Counted from the first letter of the stretch, positions 12,211 to 24,939 are shown. The stretch is 64,000 bases of DNA from Trema orientale (GCA_002914845.1 JXTC01000029.1:62001-126000); one strand, 5' to 3'. Notes: generated from the letters alone by a model not told the origin. Translations and numbers: made by a program.

Positions 12211-12732
12211 CTCATTTAGAGGACCACAGATCAAGATCAACGACTAGGATTGTGCTAACCTAGCGTTGAACTCAGAGAATTTTAGAGGTCAAAGCTTTTT
12301 TATTGAGGAAGCTTGTTTAGAAAAAGGTACTATATAAGGGTCCCCTCCACACTCCAAACCCAACATCAACCTGCATGTGTGCCACGTGACATATAATCCA
12401 AAAAATAGGCTTAAAATAGGGGGTGGGTTCAATTGTAGCTATAACAATGAGTGGTGGACTGGTTCTTTTTTTTTTGTACAGGAGTAAATATTGGGGTCAT
12501 TTAGGTGAATTCAGAAGTTCAGACCCAAGCCTAGGGTCCAAGCCTCAAAGGTAAAGGGCGGGCTTCTTTACTTTTAACCCTTTTTAGCTTTTCATCTGTG
12601 CCTTTTCTTTTTATCCCTTTACTTCCTGGAAATTTCACTCAACTAGTGCCCCAAACTGGTGTCATGCCCCATAACCCATTTCATCATAAGGTTGTTATTG
12701 GTTTAAAAAGGACTGCTACATTTGAGCATCAT

Positions 12733-12812
12733 AAGATTCATATAGTATATATGCAAAACAATATGCTAAGATTCATATAGTATATATGCAAAACAATATG
12801 CTAAGATTCATT
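12733..12812. repeat. 35-bp tandem repeat (about 2.3 copies)
   Basis: The unit AAGATTCATATAGTATATAT...CAATATGCT recurs at 12733 and 12768 with a third partial copy from 12803. Copies are identical over their full length, which suggests a very recent slippage event. Confidence 0.85.
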
Positions 12813-14186
12813 TCTCGGGTAAGGATAATTATGATAAACATCAACCCATTCCTTAACTTATTGATAATTCACTTGTTAATTTTAAGATTTACCGAAGTTA
12901 TTACATAGACAAACCCTTTGTGATCACACTTTTATAGTTTTCATGTCAATTTTTGGATAGCTAAAAAGTCAATGGTTGCATTTTCTTTTTGTTATACCAA
13001 TGTGACATTCATAAAATGCCAGTATGGATTACTTAGCATTCTAGTTCATTTTTTTTATTTAAAAAAAAATCCTTTCACAAGAAAAAAAATTATCATTTGC
13101 AATCATAAAAATTAGAAATTCTCCGATCTTCTGTACCAAAGAACATATCCCAGCTTGCTTATGCTGTAAAATGTGTATTCGGTGCATCTTGCAGCCTATT
13201 TTTCTTACAATATAAGTTATTGATCACCCGACAATATAATACCAATATGATTATGAAAAGACGTTGTCTAAACATTTCATAGTTACTTATCATGGCACTC
13301 TTTTAACTTTTATTAATGAGCTCTGCATTTGAAATCATGAAATTTCAGTTGTTATATTATAAATTATGACTCTTTAAGTTGCATCATATTAAACCCGTGA
13401 TATAGCTCAGATTGTGACAGAGCTCAGATTTAAACGTTTCACAAAGCATTTATTTGTCAATTCAGCCCTAACTTACTAATTAACTATAAGTAGATGAATC
13501 AAAGAAAGTTCTCTTCCAAAGTATATTGTAAAATATATTCTCTTTTAAAATTTATAATCTGTTTAGTACGTGTAATTTTATTTAAATTAAATAATATAAT
13601 TCACATATTAAACGCTGAAACTGAGACGACTTCATGTGACAAAATGTGTGTTAGTATTAAGTGAACGTCTTCACACGTTAACAAATACAGCTAACATTTT
13701 GAAATTAGTAGTGGATTTATTTTCGATTAACAAAAGAAAAAATTTACCAATCCTTTTCCCATGCTCGACTAATTGCAAGTTTTTCTTTTTTTTTTTATCT
13801 TCTTTTTTTTTTTAATGCAGCAAAGTTTTGTTCGTGCTACAAATTCCGCTATGATACACGTAATTGAAACTTTGAAAATAATACACTAAACATTAATTTC
13901 TGACAAGTGTATCTACTATCTTTTACTTGCACTATATAACCCTCCTAATGTATAACTAGACTATATACGGTATTGTAGCTAGCAAATTTTGGGAAAATAA
14001 AAAAGGTCAATCAAACTCTCTATTATAAGGTAATGACACTGGTGAGCTAGAACGTGGACGAATAGAAGATTAGGGAGCACAATAAGAAGCAAGACTTGAA
14101 CACAGTTAAGAATTCTATCAAACCCAAGGGCGATTTCAAAGTGCACGGCGGTCGTACGTCCTCCCTACTCAGTCTTCGTATAATTC
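12813..14186. other. Intergenic region and distal upstream region of the MAKR-type gene
   Basis: There is no coding sequence. A TATA-like ACTATATAACC lies at 13931-13940 and a second CTATATAG at 14471-14478; either could serve the downstream gene, and the sequence alone does not decide. No other structure is evident. Confidence 0.35.
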
Positions 14187-14512
14187 ACTCTCTCTCTCTC
14201 CTCATTTTCTCTCTCATCTTCCTCCCTATTAATCTGTCTGACTGTCTCCGTCTCTAATATCTGACTCAATAGGACTGTTCTCACATGACTCTCTGCAACC
14301 CACGTACCCCTCTCTCTCTCTGGTTAAAGCTCTAGCTCTCTCTCTCTTCTGCAACTTCTGCATAAAACCCCATTAACGTGCCCAGCTCTCTCTCTCTCTC
14401 CTTCTTTATCTTATTCTTTCTCACTTTTTACCCACTTCTCTCCCTAATAGTACCTACTACAACCATAGGACTATATAGAACAACAACGCTCTCTCTCTCT
14501 CTCTCTCTATTT
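14187..14512 (+). repeat. CT-rich microsatellite tract in the probable 5' UTR/promoter
   Basis: Repeated (CT)n blocks, the longest about nine units at 14490-14508, fill the 400 bp before the start codon of the kinase-regulator gene. Pyrimidine-rich (CT)n tracts are common in plant core promoters and 5' leaders (Y patches, GAGA-type sites). Function here is inferred from position only. Confidence 0.55.
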
Positions 14513-14599
14513 TTCTTTTTCACTTTCTTAACTTTTAAAAATTTAAAGGCTTTAAGGGCTTTAACCTTCTCCCCACTTTGTATACTGGCTCTCCCAACC

Positions 14600-16233
14600 A
14601 TGGAAGCTTTCAGTCTGCTCAAGTACTGGAGAGGTGGCGGTGGTGGTGGCGGTGGAGGCGGAGATCTTGCCGGGAGCTTCCGACCCACTTCCGGGGTCGC
14701 CACCATTGTAACGGCCGTCAGTCAAAACACGGCGGAAACCGACGACGACGATGACGACGACGGCGATGATGACGGACCCTTCTTCGACTTGGAGTTCGCC
14801 GTCAACGACGAGGACGAGGCTGAAGTCGGTGAAGAGGCTCAAAGCAGAGACGAACCCGGTGGAGGAAGCGGTAACAGCGCAAACGATAGTGATCTTGAAG
14901 AAGAAGACGAAGAAAACGACGATGACGATGACGAGGGTTGTAATGGTGATGAGAGAGAGTTTAACTTCACGCTCTCTTCTGGCTCGAGCAATGACCGTAC
15001 GGACCCCAATCTGTCTCTGTCTCCTTCTGATGATTTGTTCTTTAAAGGGAAGCTCGTCCCCATTGAGTCTTCCTCGATCGTTTTCAGTCCCTCTGAGCCG
15101 AACTCGAAGCCGGCTCAGTTTCCGGTTTCGTTGCTGAAATCCGCCACCAAGTTCCGGGTCTTCATGTTGGGACTCAAGAAATCGAGATCGAATAACAATG
15201 ACAGTAATAAGAACGGCAACAATGGCGGCGAGAAAACAGAGTCGTCTGTCAATGGATCTGTTTTCTCGGCTCCCAAACAACAGCCGAGAAAGCAAGAGGC
15301 CCAACAGAAGGAACCAGAGAAACCGTCTCAGAAGAATCAACAACAGGGGAAGTTCTTCACCGTGAAATTCAAGGTCGAGGAGGTTCCTATTGTGTCTCTC
15401 TTCACCAGAGACAACAGCTCCAGAGTCTCGAACAACAAGTCCCAGCAGAAACAGAGCCCTGACACCGAAACGGCCGCCTCCGAGGAGAAACGTTTCGCCA
15501 AGGAGGTTATGCAGAAGTACTTGAAAATGGTGAAGCCTCTTTACGTTCGCGTTTCGAAAAGGTACGGCGAGAAGCTCAGGTTCTCTGGGCAGCTCAGCCT
15601 CAATGGTTCGGTCACCAAAGCCGCGTCGCCCCCGGCAGCGACGGCGGCTTCGCCGGCTCAGAAGCCGATTCCGACTCCGTCGCCTACCCCAACTCCGGCG
15701 CCGGCCACTGCGTCCGTTGAGAAGAGCCAAACGGCGGAGCTGGAAATTGCAGAAGCTCCGATTAGCAACAACGCTAAGTCTCTGAAGCAGGTGAACTTGC
15801 CGGCCGGACTCAGAGTGGTGTGTAAGCACTTGGGTAAGAGCCGGTCGGCTTCGTCGGCCGCGGCGGTGGTTCCGGCGGGAACGGCGTCGTCTAAACGGAG
15901 GGATGATTCGCTTCTTCAACAGCAGGATGGTATCCAAAGCGCTATTCTCCACTGCAAAAGGTCATTCAATGCAGCCAGAGGTAAAAATCTTTCTTTTTTA
16001 CTTTTTTTTTTTAAAAAAAAATTAAATTTTTGAGAAAATAAATTCTTATTTTGGAATCTGGATTTGTTTATTTATTCCTTTTAATATTCTGGTAATTTTT
16101 TTTTTTCGATTTTGTAGATTCAGAGTCTAATCTGTTATCACGTTGTGTGAGCGATCCATCGAACGAGAAATCATTGGACTTGTCAAGAAAATCATCTGAT
16201 GTGGCCAAAGTGGGTGGCGATCAACGGCCCTGA
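14600..16233 (+). CDS. MAKR2: Membrane-associated kinase regulator (BKI1/MAKR family, MAKR2-like)
   Basis: The product is a 498-residue plasma-membrane-associated regulator of receptor-like kinases. The CDS has two exons, 14600-15980 and 16118-16233, joined by a GT-AG intron of 137 bp; the junction completes codon 461 (Asp) and restores the family's Ser-rich C-terminus (SDPSNEKS, about residues 471-478). Landmarks: N-terminal MEAFSLLKYW then ten glycines (12-21); an acidic run (48-58) followed by GPFFDLEFAV; a second Asp/Glu tract (99-112); a basic KFRVFMLGLKKSR block (184-196) that could bind anionic lipids; the family block FKVEEVPIVSLFTRDNSSR (257-275); YLKMVKPLYVRVSKRYGEKL (307-326); a Pro/Thr linker (355-370); and GLRVVCKHLGKSRSAS (403-418). 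The start was chosen because family similarity begins at MEAF, although the frame stays open upstream to an ATG at 14378. Arabidopsis MAKR2 is reported to modulate TMK1 auxin signalling. Family assignment is firm; the MAKR2 orthology is inferred, aided by the LEA_2 neighbours. Confidence 0.9.
15981..16117 (+). other. Intron of the MAKR-type gene
   Basis: The intron runs from GTAAAAATC to TTTCGATTTTGTAG. It is 137 bp, T-rich with a poly-T/poly-A block, and phase 1. Reading through it would end the frame at 16033 with a lysine/phenylalanine-rich tail unlike the family. Confidence 0.85.
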
Positions 16234-17070
16234 TTCATCCAAAACAGGCGGGAGTTTTGGGCCAGAATAAGAGTTCAGTGTTCTGGTTGGTCAGGTTACA
16301 TTTCAGCATGAGAACTCATTCTCAACTCAATCTGAAAAGTGAAAAAGAAAAAGAAGAAAATGAGTTCATTCATATATATAATTTTATAATTTATATATAT
16401 AGTATATCAGTCTCCTATGTTGGTATCTGTAAATTTTAATGAAAGAATGCAAGATAAATCTTTTAAAAGGGTTAGTGACGATGAGAGTAGTCATGAGTGG
16501 CATGAACCTTCACTCTCTGCCATTGTAAAGCTCGACTTTCCGTGAAAGTGAAAGAAGAATCAGATCTTTGTACCTATTTCCTTTATAATCAGTAGAACCT
16601 CCCAATTACTCGAGGCCAATATACTAGTGTAATGTTTTATTATTCTACTTTTACCAAATTGATATTTATTGTTCTAAGATTTTGTTGTTTTTCATTAATC
16701 AAACAGTTAGCATTAAACAGTTCAAATGTCACATTAGACTGATTCCTTTCATTAAAACCTTAAATGAGTTTAAGCTAATCTTAAATGGGTTTTAATTGTT
16801 TATTCGATTAGGTTCATTGGTCTCCGAGTCATGGCTTAAAATAAATGCTGTCTTTAGTTGGTCAAGTTGGTCAGAGAAAGAGGGAAAAGTTAAGACCTAA
16901 ACAGTAAAAAAAGGGTTGTTCTTTTCGTTAAAGGAAGAGAGAGAGAGATAGAACAGACAACGGGGTTAAAGAGCAAAAGAAGGGTTTGATTAGAGGGGAG
17001 AGTAGAATATTTTGCACGCCTAGGAACTATAGAAAAAACACAAAAAACAGAGTAAACAGAAGCCCATTTT

Positions 17071-17110
<40 letters not shown>

Positions 17111-20100
17111 GTTTCAGGGGTTTTATTTATATATATGGTCTAATCAAAATCAGTAGGATTGGAATTCGAGAAAGCTCTGGGTTTGGGTTGATGTTGATGC
17201 AGCTAATTTGTATGTATTGTGTAAATTGGGCAAGAGAAGAGATTCAATTTGTCTCCTTATGCTAGTGCTTGGTCCTACAAAGCCGTTGCTCTATTGTTCC
17301 TCTTCAGCAGACTCTTGTCGTTTTTGGTCAATTTTCTCGACTCTTTACACTTTTTTCTTGGAAAATCATAATCCTACACTCATGAATCATGATTTTGGGA
17401 GCTCTTATCAATCCCAAAAGGAAACTCAAAATTTTTAATCGAAACTAATGATGTAATCTTTGATATCATGAGTTTTAATTATAAGTATTACTTTTGGGAC
17501 TATAGACTATACAAATAAGAGTGTTTTTGGAATTAGGAGAAGTGTACTACTAATTTTGAGTGAAGTTATACTTAGATGTTAATTACATTGTATATTGGAT
17601 TCTCACAATATTTATGAGAGTTCTCATGGTTGTTACATGCTTTTTATACTTCAACGCTTTTGTTGGACGTAAGGCATTTTGTTGTTAAGGCATCAAGTAC
17701 ACTAAAATAAACACCTGCTTAATTTCCTTATGTTCTTGGTAGGGATAATTTATTCATGAGAATTCTCATGGTTGATACCTTCTTCAATGACATAACGCAT
17801 TCCTACCCTAACTCGTGGTGCAATAAATAGCTTAGGTAAATGAAATTAATTTGTACTTATAACCTTGTCATGAATTTAACGAGAGAAGATTAGTAATGGG
17901 AAAAACAAAGAATTAAACTTGAGCTACAAACTGCAGTCTCATTCAATCGAAACCCAAAACAATTGTCTCGTTCTTTCTATTATATCTGATCAAATTTGAC
18001 ACTCTTTCTTGGCAAGCTAACTTTTTCCTTCCTTCCCTTGAGCTATGTTGGCCTTAATTTCAGGTCTTATTTTCTTACATTGATTAAATACATGGTAATA
18101 AGTAAATAACAAATAAGTCAAATTTCACCAATTAAACTTACTATACCACAAAAAAGTGTCACGTCATGAGTCATTTGACACATTTGTTAAGTCATTTAAG
18201 TCGCCGTCTCTCCTCTTGCATATGAATAAGTAGATTTGATAGAACCAATGAGTTTGTAGCTCTTCGTCAAACCACTGCATGTCAAAAAGTTCTGCATTGT
18301 TTTGCCATATGGCCCTCACGTCTGCTAACAGATTTCAACTCTCATCCTACTAAAAAAAATACATTTTTATAAAAAAATATAAATATTGCACATGCATACG
18401 TGTTGCTCGAATTATTTAAAAAAAAAGGGGGGGGGGGGGACAATTCTCACGGTGATATAAGTCCAATATATATATTTATGTATGTTGGACCTCAATTGTT
18501 TGTTTTTTCATAGATTTTATTAATGATTTAAACAGAAGTATTTAACTATAGTCTATACATATTTCGTGTGAACAAATTTGACCTAATATGATATTCTTTG
18601 GGGTCTTGAGAAGGCATGTGATATTGTTCCTTATATACCATTAAAAATAATATAATATCAAGAAGGGATAAGACTGGAACACCCAATTACAAAAAACTTA
18701 CAGTCTATGAGTAAAAGGTGATTTGAAGAGATTAAATTAGTAAGAAAAGATTCTCTAACCATTCATGAATAACTGGAATCGCAATTGTGAGATCTTTGAG
18801 AATATGAAATGGGAAATGTCAAAACTGAAAAAAAAATCTTCCTTTTGCATTCACTTTTGGTTATATCCTCTGAATTTGATGTGCACTTTCATACATATCC
18901 ATTGAAAAGTTGAATTGGGAAATGAAATATGAATTGAAAAATGCTAACTAAAACCACCAAAATTTGATGAGCTATCTTTGCCCTTTGTAAAGGAATATCT
19001 GTTTTGGATTCTTTTTAATCCAATCATAGCAAGTGTGACTTCATTGAGGGACAATTTTCCTCTCAAAAAGCCTGCATGTTTGAAAAATAGATTCTTCAAA
19101 TTTTCCCAGTAGAGAAAACTGGCACAATTCATGTACCACAAGATTTGAGACTTGGTTTTATTGGGATATAGAAGGAATGAGACTGAGAAAGTGTTGGTAT
19201 TGAAGTTTTAAATAGAGGGAAGATACATGAATGGACACGAAGCTGAGTTAGTATTAACACCATTCTTTTAACCAAGGATGATTTGGAATGTTGGCTCTGG
19301 TTTCTTGGTTGATTTGACTTCTCCTTCAATTCACTTACAAAAAGTATATATAACTTATTGATTTGTAATTTGAGTCAAATTATGGATAAAAATGCAATTA
19401 TGTATTGATAGAGAATTAGGATATCAGATCATGTTGAAGTGTATCATAGGGATAATCCTGGATGTTACACGTGGTCCCAATGATCTAACTTTCTTTTGAC
19501 AAAAGATAACATATTTCTCTTTTTTAGTAGCTTAATTATCCAGTCAATAAAGTTAATAATTATTGCCTAATGAAATCCCAAGCTATTAAAAATTTGCAAC
19601 AGGTTGGAAATGGAAACTTAAGCCAAAGGGTGAGGCCAAACATTAATGATATGAGTCATGTGAGGCAGTCCTCTGCATAAATTTCTCTAATATAATCGGC
19701 CTATGCAAATATACATAGCACACTTATTTTATATATGGCTAATTGGCTAATGGCTTCCTAGAAATGCTGTCTATGTAGTACATAAATCTAAATTAAGCAA
19801 AGCTGAAAAGGGTGTAGTGTAGATTGAGACATGAGGCAATTTAAGCTATGGGGCTATCCTATCAATTAGAGGCTCTTATATAGTCATAACTTTAATTAAA
19901 TTATGCTTACGAGGCAGACTACATTGGACTTTCTGTCTAAAGTGCTGCTATTTTCTTTAATGTTTCCTTCTTAATCGCATTATTAATTAATAAAGGAAGA
20001 AAAAGAAAAAGAAAAACTAAAGTTGTCTCTAAAAAGAAAGAGAGAAAAAATAAAATAAAAATAAATCCGAGTCACGGGGCCTAGTTAGGCCCATTAAAGT

Positions 20101-21949
20101 GGTGAAGAGTGGACTGCAGTCTGAACTCTGCAGGCCGCACCTGATGATCTTACTCGTGTCCATTCTTGTATGTTTGAACCCGTTTAGTACTTTTCTTATT
20201 TTGTCATTTATGTAATATTCCCTTGTTTTTATTTTTTATTTTTATGAAGCAGTGTAATATATTTTATTTCTTCATTTTCCTTTTATGAATCTTTTAAGTG
20301 TTCTTTATTTGGATTTGTTTGATTAAGTTAATTGTGGCAACTTTTATTTACTGGGAAATATGCAATGCCCGATTTTAGAATATGTATTAGAATATTTGAC
20401 TACTTATTTTAATTCAAATCTTCTATCCAGTTTTATTGTCCTAACTTTTAATCTGTCCAATAAATTAACGAATTTAAATAAAAATGATAAAATTGAAAAA
20501 CCAAATCATTAATTCATTGGTAATACGTAATTGAGGCACCAAAATGTAATTTGAGTTTATTCATTTGTAAAGACTAAATCTCTTTTATTTTTCTTTTTTT
20601 TTTTATATATGAATGAGCTCCTCAAGGAAATATCATTAATCAAAATAAAAAGTTTCAAATTACAATGTAAGTATAAAGATTACAATTTCAAACTCCTCAA
20701 AGAAAGAAGATGAAAAATAGATTACAAATACAACTAATAACAAATATATGGGTTACCTGATTCTTCAAAAGAAATAAGTAACAAGGACCACCAATAATTT
20801 ATTACTTTCAACACTTGTTCCTGGCTGCGTTTTTGGCGAGGTAGACTAAATGAGACCAACACCAACTGAGATCCATATCCGTGAAAAAGAAGAAAAAAAA
20901 AATCAGTCACTAAACAGATCTATATCTGAGAAAAAATCTTATATTTAAGATTTTGACCGGATTAAAATTCACACAAAAGATGATACTATAAGTCAGATCT
21001 AGATCTTAAATTATTAAAACTGAAAGTAAAAAAAGAAGTATAAGGAGAGGAGACCGTAGAAAGAGAAGAGAAAAATCCTTTTCGACCTCCAAGTAGGACA
21101 ACATTGATTTTTTTGTTGAAACAGTTGGGACTGGGACACCTTACATCATATTTCAAATTATAATAAAGAATCAAATGCTATTACTTATCACCAACGGTAT
21201 CCCAGAATTTCTGCTGATAGAAAATATTCTCTCTCTTTTGGCCAATTTCTATCCGTCTATGTGAACTTTTATTACAATCAAGTCACGTTACTAGAGTTCC
21301 TTTTTACCTTTTGCGTGCTTTCTTTAGCACCAATAATATCATCCATTCAGAGATCCTATATGTCTATTTGGTGGCAAATCATTGTCGTGTCCCAAAATTA
21401 TGGCTAACATTTTGCCATAAATTGTTACCAATTTCATGACCGTTTATGTTGTTCACAAATGTGGAAACCTGGATTCCAATATGCATCATAGACTAATTAA
21501 TTATCATTTTGAATTTATACCTATTGTAATCTAATTTAACACAAGAGTCAAGACCCATTAGGCATTTACACATAAACATCTACTTAATTAGGTCTAGATT
21601 CCAACATTGAAATCAATTCATGGTTAATACCCACAAAGAAGCAAAATTATATTCCCCGCATACAATATATAGAACTGGAGAAAAAAAACTAAAATGTCAT
21701 GCATTTGACAGGAAAATAAATTTGTAATAATAACAACTGCTATGCATAAAATCGTATAGAAGTAACAAAATACGTATCATGATTTTGGTAGCACCTATTT
21801 ATACTCTCTTCAAACTCAGAGACTGCTCTTTAGCATTCTATGTTACAGTCAAAAAAGACTAAAAAAATTTATAAAAACAAAAAAAAAAAAAAAAAAAAAG
21901 AAAAGAAAGGGATTTCCTTTCCTACTTATAAACCATTAAACTCCGTCGT
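16234..21949. other. Intergenic region between the MAKR-type gene and the first LEA_2 gene
   Basis: No gene is recognised in 5.7 kb. Contents that can be named are a (CT)n microsatellite at 17072-17108, a run of 13 G at 18427-18439, and a possible minus-strand retroelement 3' end near 20583-21180 (poly-T, then AT-rich sequence). Short frames at 17208-17438, 18944-19141, 19129-19329 and 20986-21174 have no domain or family signature. Transcription-unit remnants cannot be excluded. Confidence 0.45.
17072..17108. repeat. (CT)n microsatellite
   Basis: About 18 uninterrupted CT units. It lies about 840 bp downstream of the MAKR-type stop codon and has no coding context. Confidence 0.95.
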
Positions 21950-22615
21950 TTAGAGGCTAACATGTCGTATACATTTCTGCCGTTCAATCCCCTTGCTTGT
22001 GAAGTTGTACGTCAAGGTACAATTCAATTTAACTTCCACACTCTTCTTAACGATATTCAGAATCTTCACTCGTCCCTCGATCTTGGTATAACTGTCCATA
22101 GTCAACGACCCCGATCCCACCTCCGCCATTAGCCCCGGCGCCGCCATGAGCCTCGCCCGAACGATCTCCACCGTCAGATTCATCCTCATCGTCCGCCTCG
22201 CCCTGGCCAGCCCCGCCGGATTCATCCCCTCTCCGACGGCCGCGCCGCCGTAGTAGACGGCGGTCGTCGTGTTCCCGAACCGGAACGACGCCGCGTTGGG
22301 GTTCTTCACCGAGACGTCGGCGACCAGCGTGAGGTTCGAGCCCGTACGGATCGTCCCGTTGCCGATCTGGAGCGGATCGACGGTGACGGAGTTCATCCTG
22401 ACGATCGGGCCTCTGACGTGGAAGACGGTGAAGGCGAGGATCAGCATCGCGACGGCGATTATCACAATAATCGCCGCTGCGCAGCCGCAGCACTTGGCGT
22501 AGGATTTTCTCCGGCGGAGCTTGAGCTGGATCGAGAGGTTGTCATCTTCTTCGCTGCGAAATCGGTTGTTTGGTGACGCTGAAGCTAAGGGCCTGACCTG
22601 TTCTTTTTCCGCCAT
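21950..22615 (-). CDS. LEA_2 / NDR1-HIN1-like membrane protein, GC-rich member
   Basis: The protein has 221 residues and one exon. It has the layout of plant LEA_2 (LEA14/NHL) proteins: a charged cytosolic N-terminus with the motif MAEKEQVRPLAS, basic LRRRK (33-37), cysteines CCGC (42-45), one transmembrane helix (about 46-66), then an extracellular LEA_2 beta domain. The core VSVKNPN (101-107) and YYGG (121-124) are the family's conserved Asn-Pro-Asn and Tyr-Gly-Gly. Potential N-glycosylation sites (NGT, NLT, NTT, NCT) fit an apoplast-facing domain. Family members act in stress tolerance and defence at the plasma membrane; no precise role can be given here. The start at 22615 matches all paralogs (MAxxxQ) although the frame extends to 22690. 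It differs from the clustered genes in its cysteine motif and high GC, and may belong to an older At3g54200-like subgroup. Confidence 0.88.
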   Translation of the reverse strand: MAEKEQVRPLASASPNNRFRSEEDDNLSIQLKLRRRKSYAKCCGCAAAIIVIIAVAMLILAFTVFHVRGPIVRMNSVTVDPLQIGNGTIRTGSNLTLVADVSVKNPNAASFRFGNTTTAVYYGGAAVGEGMNPAGLARARRTMRMNLTVEIVRARLMAAPGLMAEVGSGSLTMDSYTKIEGRVKILNIVKKSVEVKLNCTLTYNFTSKGIERQKCIRHVSL

Positions 22616-22888
22616 GGATGAGATTTTTGGAACAAGGTAGTGCTTTTTCTTGGCGATATATATAATATAATATAATATATATATATACAATATTTAAACT
22701 AAAAAGAATTATACAAATATTAGTGATATTAAAAGAATTATTCTTCGTCTTGGTCTTGAGTCCTGTTTGATAGCAAAGTGTTCGAGAATTAGTGGGCAAT
22801 ACATACATGAAATTCTTGCTTTGTATCATGTGTTTGTATGAAAAGAAAGTAATGGAAGTTTTAGTTTTATGAATTTTATTGGACCAAC

Positions 22889-22894
22889 CGCGTT
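22889..22894 (+). promoter_or_regulatory. CGCGTT box (RSRE/CAMTA-type) upstream of the LEA_2 gene ending at 22615
   Basis: The exact hexamer CGCGTT in context CCAACCGCGTTTG lies about 275 bp upstream of the start codon. CGCGTT is the published rapid stress response element recognised by CAMTA transcription factors. The same box occurs upstream of the other LEA_2 genes here, which raises its credibility. Confidence 0.55.
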
Positions 22895-24939
22895 TGCTGA
22901 ATTTTCACGGCCTTGACTCTTGACTTTTATTTAAATAATTTTGTGGAAAAAAAAAAAAAACATTTCCCACTACTCTTGTGTTTGGAAATGATTAATAGAA
23001 GCTTCTGTTAATTAATTGTTTACTATGTTTTGTTATTATGTTCGGAAATAATTATTTGATTACTATATACATGTATGAGTTGGGATAACCTTAAAGTCAC
23101 CCGAATGAAAAAATTAAAGGAAGAAAAGAAAAAAAGACGTGATTTGTTTCTGTATTACAGATTATTAAATAGTACAGATGTGTCTGTAATTTCTCGTTTT
23201 AGAAGTGACAATTTCTTCATGTGGACTGAAAATACAACTTTGCAGCCGGGTCGCATCATGAAATTTTGGATTTTTTTTTTTTTGCTTGGCTACCGAGTAC
23301 GACATAAATTCGGAGTGAAATTCGGATTTTTACTAATGTGCGTGTATATACTTAATTACCAGGTTACTCCACTTGCGCCAGTTTTTGGAGAGGATTTAGA
23401 GTTTGGATCTTGGTATAAGTAATTTGCGCTAAAATGATATTTTTGGAGTTACTTTTCAACATGAATTTATCCAGATTATTCACAAGAATTACGAAATTTT
23501 CTAACCTTAATACCCATAGTCATTTTATTTACCACTGTCATTTTTTTTTATGATTATTAGCCACAAAAGAGATCACAGAAATGTCATAAACAAAAATGTA
23601 TTTGAGCCAAAAAAAAAAAAAATCTCTTCAGGTAATTAGGCTGAGTAGTGAGTTTGAGGGGTAATATTAGATTCCCAGCAAATTTTGACAGTTTTTTCTA
23701 TAGAAAACCAATAAAATTAATATATTTTTGACTTATGGCAAAATGACCAAATTTCGCCACGGCCTTTTTTAAGTAAATGTCTATTTTTTAAATACTGTAA
23801 CGAAATGATCAGTGTATAAGTGAATATTTCATATGTAAAATATGATATACTAGTATAAAAATTAATATAATCAATATATAAACTAAATGTGATATATAAG
23901 GAGATATACTAAGTGTAAATATATATATATATACACGGTCATTTAGCTATAAAATGAGAAAAATATACATCTACCAAAACAAAGTGTAAAAAAAAAAAGA
24001 CACCAACTCTAACTTCTCTAATTTTTCTTATACTCGAAAATTGATTTTAAATGGTAAAATTTCAAAAAAAAAAAAACAAAATGAAAATTCTGGATTTCAA
24101 AATATGTTGAAAATTTTTGGATTTATTTAGAAAAATATCATTTTTGAAAATATTTAGAAAATTACCACTTTTACTAATTGATAAGGTTTTGAAGGTAAGT
24201 AAACTAGTTACCACAAGTAACTCAAAGATTATCTTGAGAAATTGAAAAATACCAATTTTGGAAAACAAAATATTGGTTCTTTTTTAAATATTTTTGAAAA
24301 GTAAAATTTTCTAAATGAATGTTTAAAAAATGATATTTTTATAAATAAATTCAGAATTCTTCAAATAGTTTAGCCCATCCGAGATTTTTCAAAGTTTCAG
24401 ACTTTGGACTAGGAATTTTGTAAGAAACCATTTTTTAGAAGAGATTTTAGGGTTACATCGCTTAAAAATATATATATATATACACACACTATGGGATATA
24501 GGAAAAGAATTAGGTTCCATACCGCTTGTAATTGACATTTTTAGAAAAATGACAAGTTAAAAATGTGGTGGCAATGTTGTAAATAAAGTCAGCTCTGTCT
24601 TAATCATAACTTATATAGAAAAGCATGGTAAATTCTCGTAAGATTTGAGCTAGCTCAGAGGCCGTTGTTTTTTTTTTTTTTTTTTAATCTTTATGTTTAG
24701 GTGCATGGTTTAAAACTTGGTACACTCCATTTTTTTAAAAAGAATTTTGTTATCCTTTTATATTAGCAACACTAATATATTAAAAAACATGATATATTTT
24801 AGAAATCTTGTTCTAGTACAGTGGTAAGTACCTTTTTCATTTTATTTTCCTTTTATATTAACACCACACATATATATTAAAAACATGATGCATTTTAGAA
24901 AGCTTCTTCTAGCACAGGAGTAAGTACTATTTCTCTTTT
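22895..24939. other. Intergenic region, no gene recognised
   Basis: A 115-codon plus-strand frame at 23075-23422 is lysine- and phenylalanine-rich with no motif and is probably chance. At about 24059-24370 there is a diverged stretch with the TTTAGAAAAAT...ATTTAGAAAA pattern and an ACTAGTTACC core, resembling the dispersed TIR repeat at 4855-5201. AT microsatellites occur at about 23920 and 24470. Confidence 0.4.

Noticed and set aside
14561-15952. 463-codon minus-strand frame opposite the MAKR-type gene
   Set aside because: It is the antisense shadow of the GC-rich, Asp/Glu/Gly-repetitive exon; its Arg/Leu/Val-rich translation fits no family and the plus strand carries the conserved protein.
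22047-22493. 148-codon minus-strand frame inside the LEA_2 gene at 21950-22615
   Set aside because: Alternate frame of a GC-rich gene, Arg/Asp/Gly-rich, without the LEA_2 motifs found in the real frame.
23075-23422. 115-codon plus-strand frame
   Set aside because: Composition-driven frame (Lys/Phe-rich, crosses a poly-T run) with no motif or homolog I can name.
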